From assembly GCA_963823535.1 (NCBI GenBank), contig CAWGLZ010000006.1, positions 124,001-188,000 of the forward strand: a DNA stretch of 64,000 nt, in the 5' to 3' direction. The translations under genes were made by a program, and so were the position numbers. Below the pieces are notes generated by a model. That model did not search any database, was not told where the DNA came from, and saw only the letters and a program-made list of their open reading frames with translations. This stretch comes from RPQJ01 sp963823535 (lineage in GTDB: Bacteria; Pseudomonadota; Gammaproteobacteria; Steroidobacterales; Steroidobacteraceae). Shown here piece by piece: positions 27,912-36,354 of this stretch. Every line of letters starts with the position of its first letter. Within the stretch, counting starts at the first letter, position 1.

Positions 27912-29618
27912 GTGCACAGCACGCTGCTGCTCACCTTGCGGCGCCTGCGCGCGCCCATCATCCTGCTGATCGTCGTCTTCGCGGTCGGCATGGTCGGCCT
28001 GGTGCTGATCCCGGGCGTCGACGCGGACGGCGCGCCCTGGCACATGTCCATGTTCCAGGCGTTCTACTTCATGACCTACACCGCGAGTACGATCGGCTTC
28101 GGCGAGATCCCGCAGGAGTTCACCGACCGACAGCGGCTGTGGGTCACCGTCATCATCTTCCTGTCCGTGTTCGGCTGGGCCTACCTCGTCGCCAGCCTGC
28201 TGGCGCTCGGTCGGGACAAGGCCGTGCGCCGCGCGATCGTCGAGACGCACTTCAACAGGCGGGTCCGGGCCATCGTCGAGCCGTTCTTCATCATCTGCGG
28301 CTTCGGCGAGACCGGACGACTGCTCGCCCAGGCACTCGACCTGCGCAACCGGCGCTTCGTCGTCGTCGAGGTCGACGAAACCCGGGCACAGGAGGTCGAC
28401 CTGATCGACTTCCGGCAGGTCCCGCTGGCGCTCGCTGCGGATGCGAGGCTCCCGGAAACCCTGATCGCTGCCGGCCTGCGCAAGGATCAGTGTCGCGGCG
28501 TGCTCGCACTCACCAACGATGACCAGGCGAATCTGGCGGTGGCCATGACCGTGCGCCTGCTCGAACCCAACGTGCCCGTGCTGGCGCGCGCCATGAGCCG
28601 CGAGACGGTGGCGAACATGGCGTCCTTCGACACGGACTACGTCATCAATCCCTTCGCGCGCTTCGGTGAGCAGCTCGCGCTCGCAATCGCCGCACCGGCC
28701 AACTACCGACTGGTGTCGTGGCTGACCGGATTGCCCGGCACGACGCTGCAGCCGGAGGCAGCGCCGCCGCGTGGGGCGTGGGTGGTCTGCGGCTACGGCC
28801 GCTTCGGCCGCGAAGTGGTGCGGGCCTTCCACGAGCAGCAGATCGAGGTGACGGTAATCGATCCGCTGGCCCCCACCGGCCCGGACCTGCCCGCCGTCCG
28901 CGGCACGGGCACCGACGCGGAGCCACTGCTCGAGGCGGGCATCGAGTCGGCCGTGGGCATCGTGGCCGGAACTGACGACGACGTGAACAACCTCTCGATC
29001 GTCGTCACCGCTCGGGAACTCAACCGGGACCTGTTCACCATCGTCCGGCAGAACCTGCAGGCCAACCGCCTGCTGTTCGACGCCTTCGATGCGGACATGA
29101 CCATGGTGTCGAGCGAGCTGATCGCGAGCGAGTGCCTGTCCGTGCTCCGTGCACCCCTGCTCGGCCCGTTCCTCGAGGTGGCGCGACACGAGAGCGCCGA
29201 GTGGTCCAACGCGCTGCTCGAGCGCCTCGAGCGGCAGATCGGGCAGCGGGCACCGGCCATGTGGAGCGTCAAGCTGAACATCAGCGAGGCGCCCGCGGTC
29301 TACCGCCTGCTGATGGAGGGCGGTCATGCGACCGTCGCGGACCTCTGCCGGGATCCGGCCGAGCGCGCCCGGCAACTCGCCTGCGTGCCCTTGTGCCTCG
29401 ACCGCAGCGGAGACCGGATCATGCTGCCGCGCGATACGCTGGCGCTGCAGGCCGGCGATCACCTGCTGTTCGCGGGCCGCAGCGCCGCACGCGAGCGCCA
29501 GCGGTCGATGCTCCACAACCCGAACATCCGCGACTACGTGCTGACCGGAGACGACGGCCCCGCGGGCTGGATCTGGCAGCGACGACGACAGGCGGCCGTC
29601 AACGATCGCCGACAATGA
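27912..29618 (+). CDS. Potassium channel protein with two TrkA-N (RCK) modules
   Basis: The 568-residue protein has two N-terminal membrane helices flanking a pore loop with the filter-like sequence TIGFGE (residues 60-65). It then has two NAD-binding RCK domains (IICGFGETGRLL and VVCGYGRFGREV) and TrkA-C-like segments near the end. It should be a ligand-gated K+ channel or K+-conducting protein of the Kch/MthK type. The filter reads T-I-G-F-G, a common variant of TVGYG. The start is GTG at 27912, six bases after the small membrane protein, so the two probably form an operon. Its 3' end overlaps the convergent DUF2474 gene by about 20 bases. Confidence 0.88.
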   Translation: MHSTLLLTLRRLRAPIILLIVVFAVGMVGLVLIPGVDADGAPWHMSMFQAFYFMTYTASTIGFGEIPQEFTDRQRLWVTVIIFLSVFGWAYLVASLLALGRDKAVRRAIVETHFNRRVRAIVEPFFIICGFGETGRLLAQALDLRNRRFVVVEVDETRAQEVDLIDFRQVPLALAADARLPETLIAAGLRKDQCRGVLALTNDDQANLAVAMTVRLLEPNVPVLARAMSRETVANMASFDTDYVINPFARFGEQLALAIAAPANYRLVSWLTGLPGTTLQPEAAPPRGAWVVCGYGRFGREVVRAFHEQQIEVTVIDPLAPTGPDLPAVRGTGTDAEPLLEAGIESAVGIVAGTDDDVNNLSIVVTARELNRDLFTIVRQNLQANRLLFDAFDADMTMVSSELIASECLSVLRAPLLGPFLEVARHESAEWSNALLERLERQIGQRAPAMWSVKLNISEAPAVYRLLMEGGHATVADLCRDPAERARQLACVPLCLDRSGDRIMLPRDTLALQAGDHLLFAGRSAARERQRSMLHNPNIRDYVLTGDDGPAGWIWQRRRQAAVNDRRQ

Positions 29619-29745
29619 GCGCCCGGAGCGCGCCGACGACGGCGAGACTGACGGCGAGCCCGGCGGCATAGAGCACGACGAACCAGCCCAGCCGGCGCCA
29701 TGACTCGCGCCGGCGCCGGCGATCCTCGTCAGTGGTATCCGGCAT
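29599..29745 (-). CDS. DUF2474-like small membrane peptide of the bd oxidase operon
   Basis: A 48-residue frame from ATG 29745 to TGA 29599, with an acidic start, an arginine cluster (RRRRRESWRRLGWF) and one membrane helix (VVLYAAGLAVSLAVVGAL). Small proteins with this WRRLGWFV helix layout follow cydB in cyanide-insensitive oxidase operons and resemble CydX in role. It overlaps the last codons of cydB, so translation is probably coupled. It also overlaps the convergent channel gene. It would stabilise the oxidase complex in the inner membrane. Confidence 0.75.
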   Translation of the reverse strand: MPDTTDEDRRRRRESWRRLGWFVVLYAAGLAVSLAVVGALRALIVGDR

Positions 29746-30757
29746 CCGCCCGCACCTTGCCGCGGAACACCCAGTACACCCAGGCGGTGTAGCCCAGGAT
29801 CAGCGGCAGCAGCACGACCGCACCGGCCAGCAGCAGCGCCTGCGCATTCGGCGCCGCCGCGGCGGAGTGGATGTCGAGCGAGTACGGCACGAGGTAGGGG
29901 TAGATGCCGATCAGCAGGCCGGCGTAGCCGAGGAAGAAGAGTGCCACGCTCCAGAGATACGGCGAATACGTCGCGCCGCCGCGCAGTCCGCGCAGCAGGC
30001 GCCAGGCCGCAAGCGCGACCAGTAGAGGCACCGGCGTGAGCGGCAGCAGGCGCGACCAGTCGATATCCGGGTATCGAAGTCCCCAGCGGTCCGCCGCCGC
30101 CAGATCGAGCGCGGGTACCCACAGGCTCACGACGACGATCATCACCAGGACGATGGCGGCGGCGACCGTCCCGACGCGACGCGCCCAGGCCAGCAGTTCA
30201 CCCTCGGTCTTGATCACCAGCCAGGTCGCCCCGAGCAGCGTGTAGCCCCAGACGAGCGCACAGCCCGTCACGAAGCTGAACGGCGTCAGCCAGTCGAACA
30301 TTCCCCCGGCGAACCGGCCGTCGACCAGCGTCACGCCCTGCACCAGGGCGCCGAGCAGCAGGCCCTGCGCGAACGTCGCCACGACCGAACCCCAGTGGAA
30401 CGCCTGGTCCCAGACGCGCCGCCCGCTGCCGGTCGCCTTGAAGCGGAACTCGAACGCGACGCCCCGGAAGATCAGCGCCGTCAGCATGAAGCCGATCGGC
30501 ATGTAGACGGCCGGCATCAGCGCCGCATAGGCCTTCGGAAAGGCGGCGAAGAGCCCCCCGCCGCCGAGCACCAGCCAGGTCTCGTTGCCGTCCCAGACCG
30601 GTGCGACGCTGTTCATCATCACGTCGCGATCCTCGTCCCGCGCCGCAAACGGAAAGAGGATGCCGACCCCGAGGTCGAACCCGTCGAGCAGCACGTACAT
30701 GAACACGGCCAGCGCGAGCAGCGCCGCCCAGATCATCGGCAGGTCCAGGCCCGTCAT
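29729..30757 (-). CDS. cydB: Cytochrome bd ubiquinol oxidase subunit II
   Basis: The 342-residue inner-membrane protein begins MTGLDLPMIWAALLALAVF and has the conserved LLDGFDLGVGIL and APVWDGNETWLVL segments of CydB, with eight or nine membrane helices. It pairs with CydA to reduce O2 to water with quinol electrons without pumping protons. The ATG at 30757 overlaps the CydA stop (TGATG) and has a strong GGGAGG site just upstream. Longer in-frame reading upstream is a shadow of cydA. The DUF2474 peptide follows. Confidence 0.95.
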   Translation of the reverse strand: MTGLDLPMIWAALLALAVFMYVLLDGFDLGVGILFPFAARDEDRDVMMNSVAPVWDGNETWLVLGGGGLFAAFPKAYAALMPAVYMPIGFMLTALIFRGVAFEFRFKATGSGRRVWDQAFHWGSVVATFAQGLLLGALVQGVTLVDGRFAGGMFDWLTPFSFVTGCALVWGYTLLGATWLVIKTEGELLAWARRVGTVAAAIVLVMIVVVSLWVPALDLAAADRWGLRYPDIDWSRLLPLTPVPLLVALAAWRLLRGLRGGATYSPYLWSVALFFLGYAGLLIGIYPYLVPYSLDIHSAAAAPNAQALLLAGAVVLLPLILGYTAWVYWVFRGKVRADAGYH

Positions 30758-32160
30758 CACGCACCTCCCCGGTTGCCCGGGCCGCCGGCCTCGGCCGTGG
30801 CCCACATCGCCAGTGCCGGCCGCTCCGCAGGCGGCTCGCCCTGCAGGTCCGGACCCTTCGCCGCGAGGCGTGCCATGTAGTACATGCCCGCGCTGAAGAC
30901 GAGCCCGTACACGAAGACGAAGACGATCAGTGAGGTGCCGACGGCCCCGGCCGTCACCGGCGAGACCGAGTCGGCGGTGCGCAGCAGCCCCTGCACGGTG
31001 TAAGGCTGCCGACCGATCTCCGCGGTGCACCATCCCGCGATCACCGCAATGAACCCGGCGGGCGCACTCGCCACGCACAGCTTCAGGAACCAGGGCTGCT
31101 GCTCCACGCCTCCGCGCCAGAGTCGCAACGCGCCATACCAGCCGAGAAAGAGCATCAGCACGCCGAGCCCGACCATGAGGCGGAAGGTCCAGAACACCCA
31201 CGGCACCGGGGGCCGCTCGCTGGCCGGCCATTCCTTCAGACCCCGGATGGTCCCGTCGAACGAGCCGGTGACCACGAGGCTGCCCACGGCGGGGATCTTG
31301 ATCTCGTAGTCGTTGCGCTCTTCCTGCTGGTTCGGCCAGCCGAACAGGACCAGCGGGGCGTTGCCCTCGTGGGTCTCCCAGTGTCCCTCCATGGCGGCGA
31401 GCTTGACCGGCTGGTACTCATGGACCAGTGCGCCGTGCTCGTGGCCCGCCAGGATCTGCAGCGGCGCGACGATGGCGATGAAGCCGATCGCCATGCGGAC
31501 CATGATCCTCGCCGGCTCTGTGGCCGTGCCACGCAGCAGGTGAAAGGCCGCCACCGCGAGCACGACCAGCGAGGTCGTCAGGTACGCGGCGAGCACCATG
31601 TGCACGAAGCGGTACGGGAAGGACGGGTTGAAGATGACCTCCATCCAGTCGGTGGCGAAGAACACTCCGTCGCGCAGCTCGTAGCCCGCCGGCGTGTGCA
31701 TCCAGCTGTTGGCCGCGAGGATCCAGAACGCCGACACCAGCGTGCCGCCGGCCACGATGCAGGTCGACGCGAAGTGCAGTCGCGGCCCGACCTTGTTCCA
31801 GCCGAACAACATCACGCCGAGGAACGAGGCCTCGAGGAAGAACGCCGTGAGGACCTCGTAGCCGAGCAGGGGCCCGAGCACGTTGCCGGTCTTCTCCGAG
31901 AACAGGCTCCAGTTGGTGCCGAACTGGTAGCTCATGACGAGGCCGGAGACCACGCCCATCCCGAAGGAGACCGCGAAGATCTTGACCCAGAATCGGTACA
32001 GGTCGCGATACACCTCGCGACCGGTCCTGAGCCACAGGCCCTCGAGCATCGCCAGGTAGCTCGCGAGCCCGATCGTGAACGACGGGAAGATGATGTGGAA
32101 GGACACCGTGAACGCGAACTGGATGCGTGCCAGCAGCAGCATGTCGGGGCTGTCGGTCAT
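30757..32160 (-). CDS. cydA: Cytochrome bd ubiquinol oxidase subunit I (short Q-loop, CIO type)
   Basis: The 467-residue protein starts MTDSPDMLLLARIQFAFT with the haem-ligand histidine at position 22. It has the conserved LEASFLGVMLFGW region and a quinol-binding loop (GHWETHEGNAPLVLFGWPNQ). The loop is short compared with E. coli CydA, which places it with the CioA-type cyanide-insensitive oxidases. It carries haems b558, b595 and d in the inner membrane. It is the first gene of cydA-cydB-DUF2474, with ATG at 32160 opposite a GNAT gene whose stop lies 17 bases away. Confidence 0.95.
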   Translation of the reverse strand: MTDSPDMLLLARIQFAFTVSFHIIFPSFTIGLASYLAMLEGLWLRTGREVYRDLYRFWVKIFAVSFGMGVVSGLVMSYQFGTNWSLFSEKTGNVLGPLLGYEVLTAFFLEASFLGVMLFGWNKVGPRLHFASTCIVAGGTLVSAFWILAANSWMHTPAGYELRDGVFFATDWMEVIFNPSFPYRFVHMVLAAYLTTSLVVLAVAAFHLLRGTATEPARIMVRMAIGFIAIVAPLQILAGHEHGALVHEYQPVKLAAMEGHWETHEGNAPLVLFGWPNQQEERNDYEIKIPAVGSLVVTGSFDGTIRGLKEWPASERPPVPWVFWTFRLMVGLGVLMLFLGWYGALRLWRGGVEQQPWFLKLCVASAPAGFIAVIAGWCTAEIGRQPYTVQGLLRTADSVSPVTAGAVGTSLIVFVFVYGLVFSAGMYYMARLAAKGPDLQGEPPAERPALAMWATAEAGGPGNRGGA

Positions 32161-32176
32161 CGCTCCCCCTCCCGGG

Positions 32177-32632
32177 TCACGGGATTGCGAGGTGATAGGT
32201 GTCGAAGACGTCGTCGCGTTCCCACCCGAGCGACTCGTAGAGGGCGCGTGCGAGGGCGTTCGTCTTGGCCGTCTGCAGGTCCATGCGAGCCACGCCTGCG
32301 CGGACGGCCTCGCCCCGGGCAGCGAGCATCAGCGAGCGGGCGACACCGTGCCTGCGCGCCGATGGGTCGACGTACAGGTCGTAGAGCACGTAGATCGTCG
32401 CCGCGGCGACCGAGCAGAACGAGGGGTACAGCTGGCAGAACCCCGCGATGGACCCGCCACGCGACGCGACGAGCAGCACGGAATCACCCCGCTCCAGTCG
32501 CTCGGACATGAAGCGTACGGCCGTCCCGGGATCCGGTGCCTGCCGGTAAAACTGCCGGTAGGCATCGAACAGCTGCCCGAGGGCCGGGACGTCGTCGACC
32601 TGCGCGCGTCGCACGATCGTTGCATGGCGCAC
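32177..32632 (-). CDS. GNAT-family N-acetyltransferase
   Basis: The protein of about 151 residues has the GNAT core: a first strand and helix (VRRAQVDDVPALGQLF), an acceptor-side strand, the acetyl-CoA-binding segment YVDPSARRHGVARSLM (R/Q-x-x-G-x-A/G), and the ending ALYESLGWER. The substrate is unknown. The GTG at 32632 is preserved as start because AGGAGG precedes it by eight bases; the 19-codon extension upstream has no such support. It is divergent from the M19 dipeptidase gene and sits upstream of cydAB in the same direction. Confidence 0.85.
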   Translation of the reverse strand: MRHATIVRRAQVDDVPALGQLFDAYRQFYRQAPDPGTAVRFMSERLERGDSVLLVASRGGSIAGFCQLYPSFCSVAAATIYVLYDLYVDPSARRHGVARSLMLAARGEAVRAGVARMDLQTAKTNALARALYESLGWERDDVFDTYHLAIP

Positions 32633-32691
32633 GTGCGTGTCCTCCTGCAGACCTGTGGCAGGATACCGCCTGCATCCGTCGAGGGCCACGC

Positions 32692-33660
32692 ATGATCACC
32701 TGGGACGCCCACACCTGCCTGCCACTGCATCCGGCCGCGGACTTCGGCCCGCTCGAGCGCTTCCGGGCCGCGGGTGTGAACTACGTGTCGGTCAACGTCG
32801 GCATGGACATGAATCCCGTGTCCCAGGTACTGGCCGTCATCGCGGGCTTTCGTGCGCGGCTGGCGGCGCACCCCGACCGCTACGTGCTGGCGACTGCCGT
32901 CGCGGATGTGGAGGCGGCGCGTGCCGCCGGCCGGCTGGCGGTGGGATTCGACCTCGAGGGTTCGCTGCCGCTGCAGGAATCGGTGGACATGGTCGCGCTG
33001 TACCGCGACCTCGGCGTACGCCAGGTTCACTTTGCGTACAACCGGAACAACAGCGTGGCCGACGGCTGCCACGACGTCGAGCGCGGACTCACGATGCTCG
33101 GTCGCCGCATGGTGAAAGCCGTGAACGACGCCGGGCTGCTGATGGATTGCTCGCACACGGGCCGACGCTGCAGTCTGGACATCATGAGCGTCTCGGGCGC
33201 CCCCGTCGTTTTCAGTCACTCGAATCCACTCACCCTCGTGGCGCACGGACGCAACGTCACGGACGAGCAGATCCGCGCCTGCGCTGCCACCGGCGGAGTG
33301 GTCTGCGTCTCGGGCGTGTCATCCTTCGTCGGCAGCGGGGCACCCGGCGCGGACGACGTTGCCCGGCACGCCGCCTACGTCGCCGACCTGGTCGGCGTGG
33401 AACACGCCGGCATCGGGCTCGATGTCTGCTTCATGCAGCCCGAACTCGATGACGATCCGCCCGGCGGAGTCGATCATGCCTACTGGTGGCCGCCGGCCGC
33501 GGGCTACGGTGCCGGCATCACCGGGCTCGCTTTCGCCGCCGTGGAGTGCTGGACCGAACTCCCCGCAGCCCTGCAACGGACCGGCATGACGGCGAACGAA
33601 GCCGCGCAGGTGCTGGGCGGCAACATGGCGCGCGTGGCGCGGCAGGTCTGGCGGGGCTGA
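32692..33660 (+). CDS. Membrane dipeptidase (renal dipeptidase, peptidase family M19)
   Basis: The 322-residue protein has the M19 TIM-barrel features: an N-terminal metal-site DAHTCL (DxH), a bridging acidic residue in GFDLEGSLPL, VKAVNDAGLLMDCSH, a VVFSHSNP segment and a GIGLDVCF strand near the end. Family members cleave dipeptides, including those with D- or dehydro-residues, using two zinc ions. No signal peptide is visible, so it may be cytoplasmic. The ATG at 32692 opens the barrel. It ends 52 bases before the stop of the convergent amino-acid permease. Confidence 0.88.
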   Translation: MITWDAHTCLPLHPAADFGPLERFRAAGVNYVSVNVGMDMNPVSQVLAVIAGFRARLAAHPDRYVLATAVADVEAARAAGRLAVGFDLEGSLPLQESVDMVALYRDLGVRQVHFAYNRNNSVADGCHDVERGLTMLGRRMVKAVNDAGLLMDCSHTGRRCSLDIMSVSGAPVVFSHSNPLTLVAHGRNVTDEQIRACAATGGVVCVSGVSSFVGSGAPGADDVARHAAYVADLVGVEHAGIGLDVCFMQPELDDDPPGGVDHAYWWPPAAGYGAGITGLAFAAVECWTELPAALQRTGMTANEAAQVLGGNMARVARQVWRG

Positions 33661-33712
33661 CGCCGGTCGCCCGACCCGGAATCCGCCGGAACCACCGATA
33701 GGAGCCCCGCGG

Positions 33713-35026
33713 CTAGCCCGGCGTCACGCCAGCCGCGCCGGCGTGACGCTTGCGCATCAGCGCATACAGGGGAAGTCCCGCGGCGCCCAGGGCGAGCGCC
33801 CAGAGGAACGGCTCACGTCCGAGTCCGACAAACGCGAATACCGTGTACGCCGTGCCGAGCAGCCCGAGCACCAGCAGGTCGCCCGGCAGGCGTCGCACCC
33901 CGCGGCGCCACAGCACCACCAGCGCGAACGCGCAGAAGAAATAGAGCGGCAGGTTGGCCGCCGTCACCACCAGCGTCAGGAACGTGAAGCCCTCGACCAG
34001 CGACTTGCTGTAGTTCATCAGCACCATCGCCGTCGCCAGCACGCTGGTCACCACGAGCGCCACCGCCGGCGCGCCCCGCGCGTTGAGACGCTCGAGCGAC
34101 TTGGGCAGCGTCCCGTGCCGGGCCATCGTGGCGGTCAGTTCGCCGACCAGCAGGGTCCAGCCGTTCAGCGCACCGAGGCCGCTGATCACCACGAAGATCG
34201 CCAGCATGCGACCGTTGCCCATGCCCATGAAGCGATCGAGCAGGTCGGCGAACGGTGCGTTCGACTGCGCCAGTTGCTCCTGGGGAATCAGCAGCAGCGC
34301 CATCGACGAAACGACGACGTAGATGGCGGCCGTCAGCAGCGTGCCCGCCATGGTCGCCCGTGGAATCGTGCGTTCCGGGTCGCGCACGCGACCCGCCGGC
34401 ACGGCGGCAGACTCGATGCCGAGCATGGCGAAGAGCGCGATCGTCGAGGCCGCCATGAGCGCCTCGAGGCTGACGGGCGTGGTCGGCGGGTGGCGCGTGT
34501 AGACGACCGGCTCGCTCAGCAGCAGCCAGGCACCGAGCACGATGATGACGGCCATCGGCAGCAGCTTGAGCACGGTGGTCACGACCTGCACGCGTCCGCC
34601 CGTCCGCACGCCGAGCATGTTCACGGCGGCGAACAGCCAGACGAGCGCCAGCGCCTGGGCCGCGGGCGGGAAGGCCTCGAGCCCCGGCACGACCTTGCCC
34701 AGGTAGCCCACGACGCCGATGGCGATGGCGGCGTTGGTGATCCAGCAGGAGATCCAGTAGCCCCAGATCGAGAAGAACGCGGCCAGGCGGCCGGAGGTCG
34801 CCTCGATATAGGCGTATGGGCCGTCGGCGGCGGGGAACTGCCGGGCGAGGCGGGCGAAGACCCGCGCGAGCACCGTCATGCCGATGATCGTGATGCCCCA
34901 GCCGATCATCGCGTTGAAGCCGTAGGGCGCGAGCGAGGCCGGCAGCACGTAGATGCCGATGCCGATGGTGTTGCCGACCACCAGGGCCGTGCACATCCAG
35001 AATCCGAGTTCCTTGCCTGACTGCAT
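33713..35026 (-). CDS. APC-superfamily amino acid permease/antiporter (AdiC/ArcD-like)
   Basis: A 12-helix transporter of about 437 residues with the opening ELGFWMCTALVVGNTIGIGIY, which carries the G-x-G-x-G substrate-binding motif of helix 1. It has a conserved glutamate in LGIESAAVPAGRVRDPERTIPRAT. The latter is typical of basic amino acid/polyamine antiporters. I chose the ATG at 35026, preceded by GAGG; a TTG at 35047 would add seven residues. It is convergent with the M19 gene and divergent from the P1 peptidase gene. It may import an amino acid used by the catabolic cluster, by proximity only. Confidence 0.88.
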   Translation of the reverse strand: MQSGKELGFWMCTALVVGNTIGIGIYVLPASLAPYGFNAMIGWGITIIGMTVLARVFARLARQFPAADGPYAYIEATSGRLAAFFSIWGYWISCWITNAAIAIGVVGYLGKVVPGLEAFPPAAQALALVWLFAAVNMLGVRTGGRVQVVTTVLKLLPMAVIIVLGAWLLLSEPVVYTRHPPTTPVSLEALMAASTIALFAMLGIESAAVPAGRVRDPERTIPRATMAGTLLTAAIYVVVSSMALLLIPQEQLAQSNAPFADLLDRFMGMGNGRMLAIFVVISGLGALNGWTLLVGELTATMARHGTLPKSLERLNARGAPAVALVVTSVLATAMVLMNYSKSLVEGFTFLTLVVTAANLPLYFFCAFALVVLWRRGVRRLPGDLLVLGLLGTAYTVFAFVGLGREPFLWALALGAAGLPLYALMRKRHAGAAGVTPG

Positions 35027-35132
35027 GTTGCCTCGCTGCTCCGTCAATCAATCACGCGCGCCACAGGCGCGCAGTCCGGTAAAGTTGCGGCGCGGCATCG
35101 GCCGCAAGACACGCCCCCGTCGGAGCCCGCTC

Positions 35133-36299
35133 ATGATTCGTGCACTGCCCGCCCTGCTTGCCTGCCTCGCCACCGCCCATGCGGCGGCGGACGGCCCGCG
35201 TGCCCGCGATCTCGGCGTTCCCTTCGAGGGCATGCCCGGGCCACTCAATGCCATCACCGACGTCGCCGGCGTGACGGTGGGCCAGGTGACCCTGATCGAC
35301 GACCTCGCCGACGGCCGCAAGGTGCGTACCGGCGTCACCGCCATCCTGCCACGCGGTCGCGGGACGCTCGACACCAACGTGTACGGCGCATGGTTCCCGC
35401 TGAACGGCAACGGCGAAATGACCGGGACCGCCTGGATCGACGAGTCCGGGCTCGTCGAGGGTCCGATCATGCTCACGAATACGCACAGCGTCGGCGTGGT
35501 GCGCGACGCCGTGATCGCCTGGCGCGTGCGTGCCGGCGGCGCCGACGCCTCGGGCTACTGGTGGTCGCTGCCGATCGTCGCCGAGACCTGGGACGGCGAC
35601 CTGAACGACATCAACGGCTTTCACGTGCGGCCGGAGCACGTCGACCGCGCGCTCGACACCGCGGCGTCGGGACCGCTGGCCGAAGGCAGCGTCGGTGGCG
35701 GCACCGGGATGATCTGCCACGAGTTCAAGTGCGGCATCGGCACGGCGTCTCGTCGCGTCAGCGTCGCCGGGCGCGACTACACGGTCGGCGTGCTCGTGCA
35801 GGCCAACTACGGCCTGCGCGACACGCTGCGCATCGCCGGCATGCCGGTCGGACAGGACATCCGCAACGACCGCATCTTCAGCGAGGACGACCCGTCGCCC
35901 GCGGACACGGGCTCCATCATCGTCGTCGTCGGCACGGACGCGCCACTGCTGCCGCACCAGCTCAAGCGCATCGCCCGCCGCCCGGCGCTCGGCCTCGGGC
36001 GCATGGGCAGCATCGCGGGCAACGGCTCGGGCGACATCTTCCTCGCCTTCTCGACGGCGAACGTCGACGCCCTGCGCGGCGCAGCGACGGCGTCGTCCGA
36101 GTCGATCGACAACAACCACCTCGATCCCCTGTTCGGCGCCACCGTGCAGGCCACCGAGGAGGCGATCGTCAATGCGCTGGTGGCCGCGCGCGACATGCAG
36201 GGCAACGACGGGCATTACGCCAGGGCCTTGCCGCACGCGGAGCTGGTCCGCCTGCTCGCGAAGTACGGACGACTGCCCGCCGGCGCGCGCAAGCCCTGA
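35133..36299 (+). CDS. P1 (S58, DmpA/BapA-type) aminopeptidase, exported
   Basis: The 388-residue protein has a signal peptide (MIRALPALLACLATAHAAA). The P1 core follows: the ITDVAGVTVGQVTL start, TNTHSVGVVRD, GGGTGMICHEFK, and the self-cleavage/nucleophile region GNGSGD with Ser299. In this family the precursor cuts itself before that serine or threonine to give two chains. Known members release N-terminal D-amino acids (DmpA) or beta-amino acids (BapA). Length fits. The next gene is the aminotransferase of the beta-oxoadipate cluster, convergent 56 bases away, so it might supply amino-acid substrate. Specificity for beta-peptides cannot be read from sequence. Confidence 0.9.
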   Translation: MIRALPALLACLATAHAAADGPRARDLGVPFEGMPGPLNAITDVAGVTVGQVTLIDDLADGRKVRTGVTAILPRGRGTLDTNVYGAWFPLNGNGEMTGTAWIDESGLVEGPIMLTNTHSVGVVRDAVIAWRVRAGGADASGYWWSLPIVAETWDGDLNDINGFHVRPEHVDRALDTAASGPLAEGSVGGGTGMICHEFKCGIGTASRRVSVAGRDYTVGVLVQANYGLRDTLRIAGMPVGQDIRNDRIFSEDDPSPADTGSIIVVVGTDAPLLPHQLKRIARRPALGLGRMGSIAGNGSGDIFLAFSTANVDALRGAATASSESIDNNHLDPLFGATVQATEEAIVNALVAARDMQGNDGHYARALPHAELVRLLAKYGRLPAGARKP

Positions 36300-36354
36300 G
36301 CCCGATACGCTCCGCCGGCCACGATTCGGGCCGCCCGCGCCTGCCGGACGCGGT

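Noticed and set aside
27519..30122. An 867-codon open frame on the minus strand
   Set aside because: It runs antisense through the DUF6394-like and channel genes and through part of cydB in another frame. Its protein has no recognisable domain.
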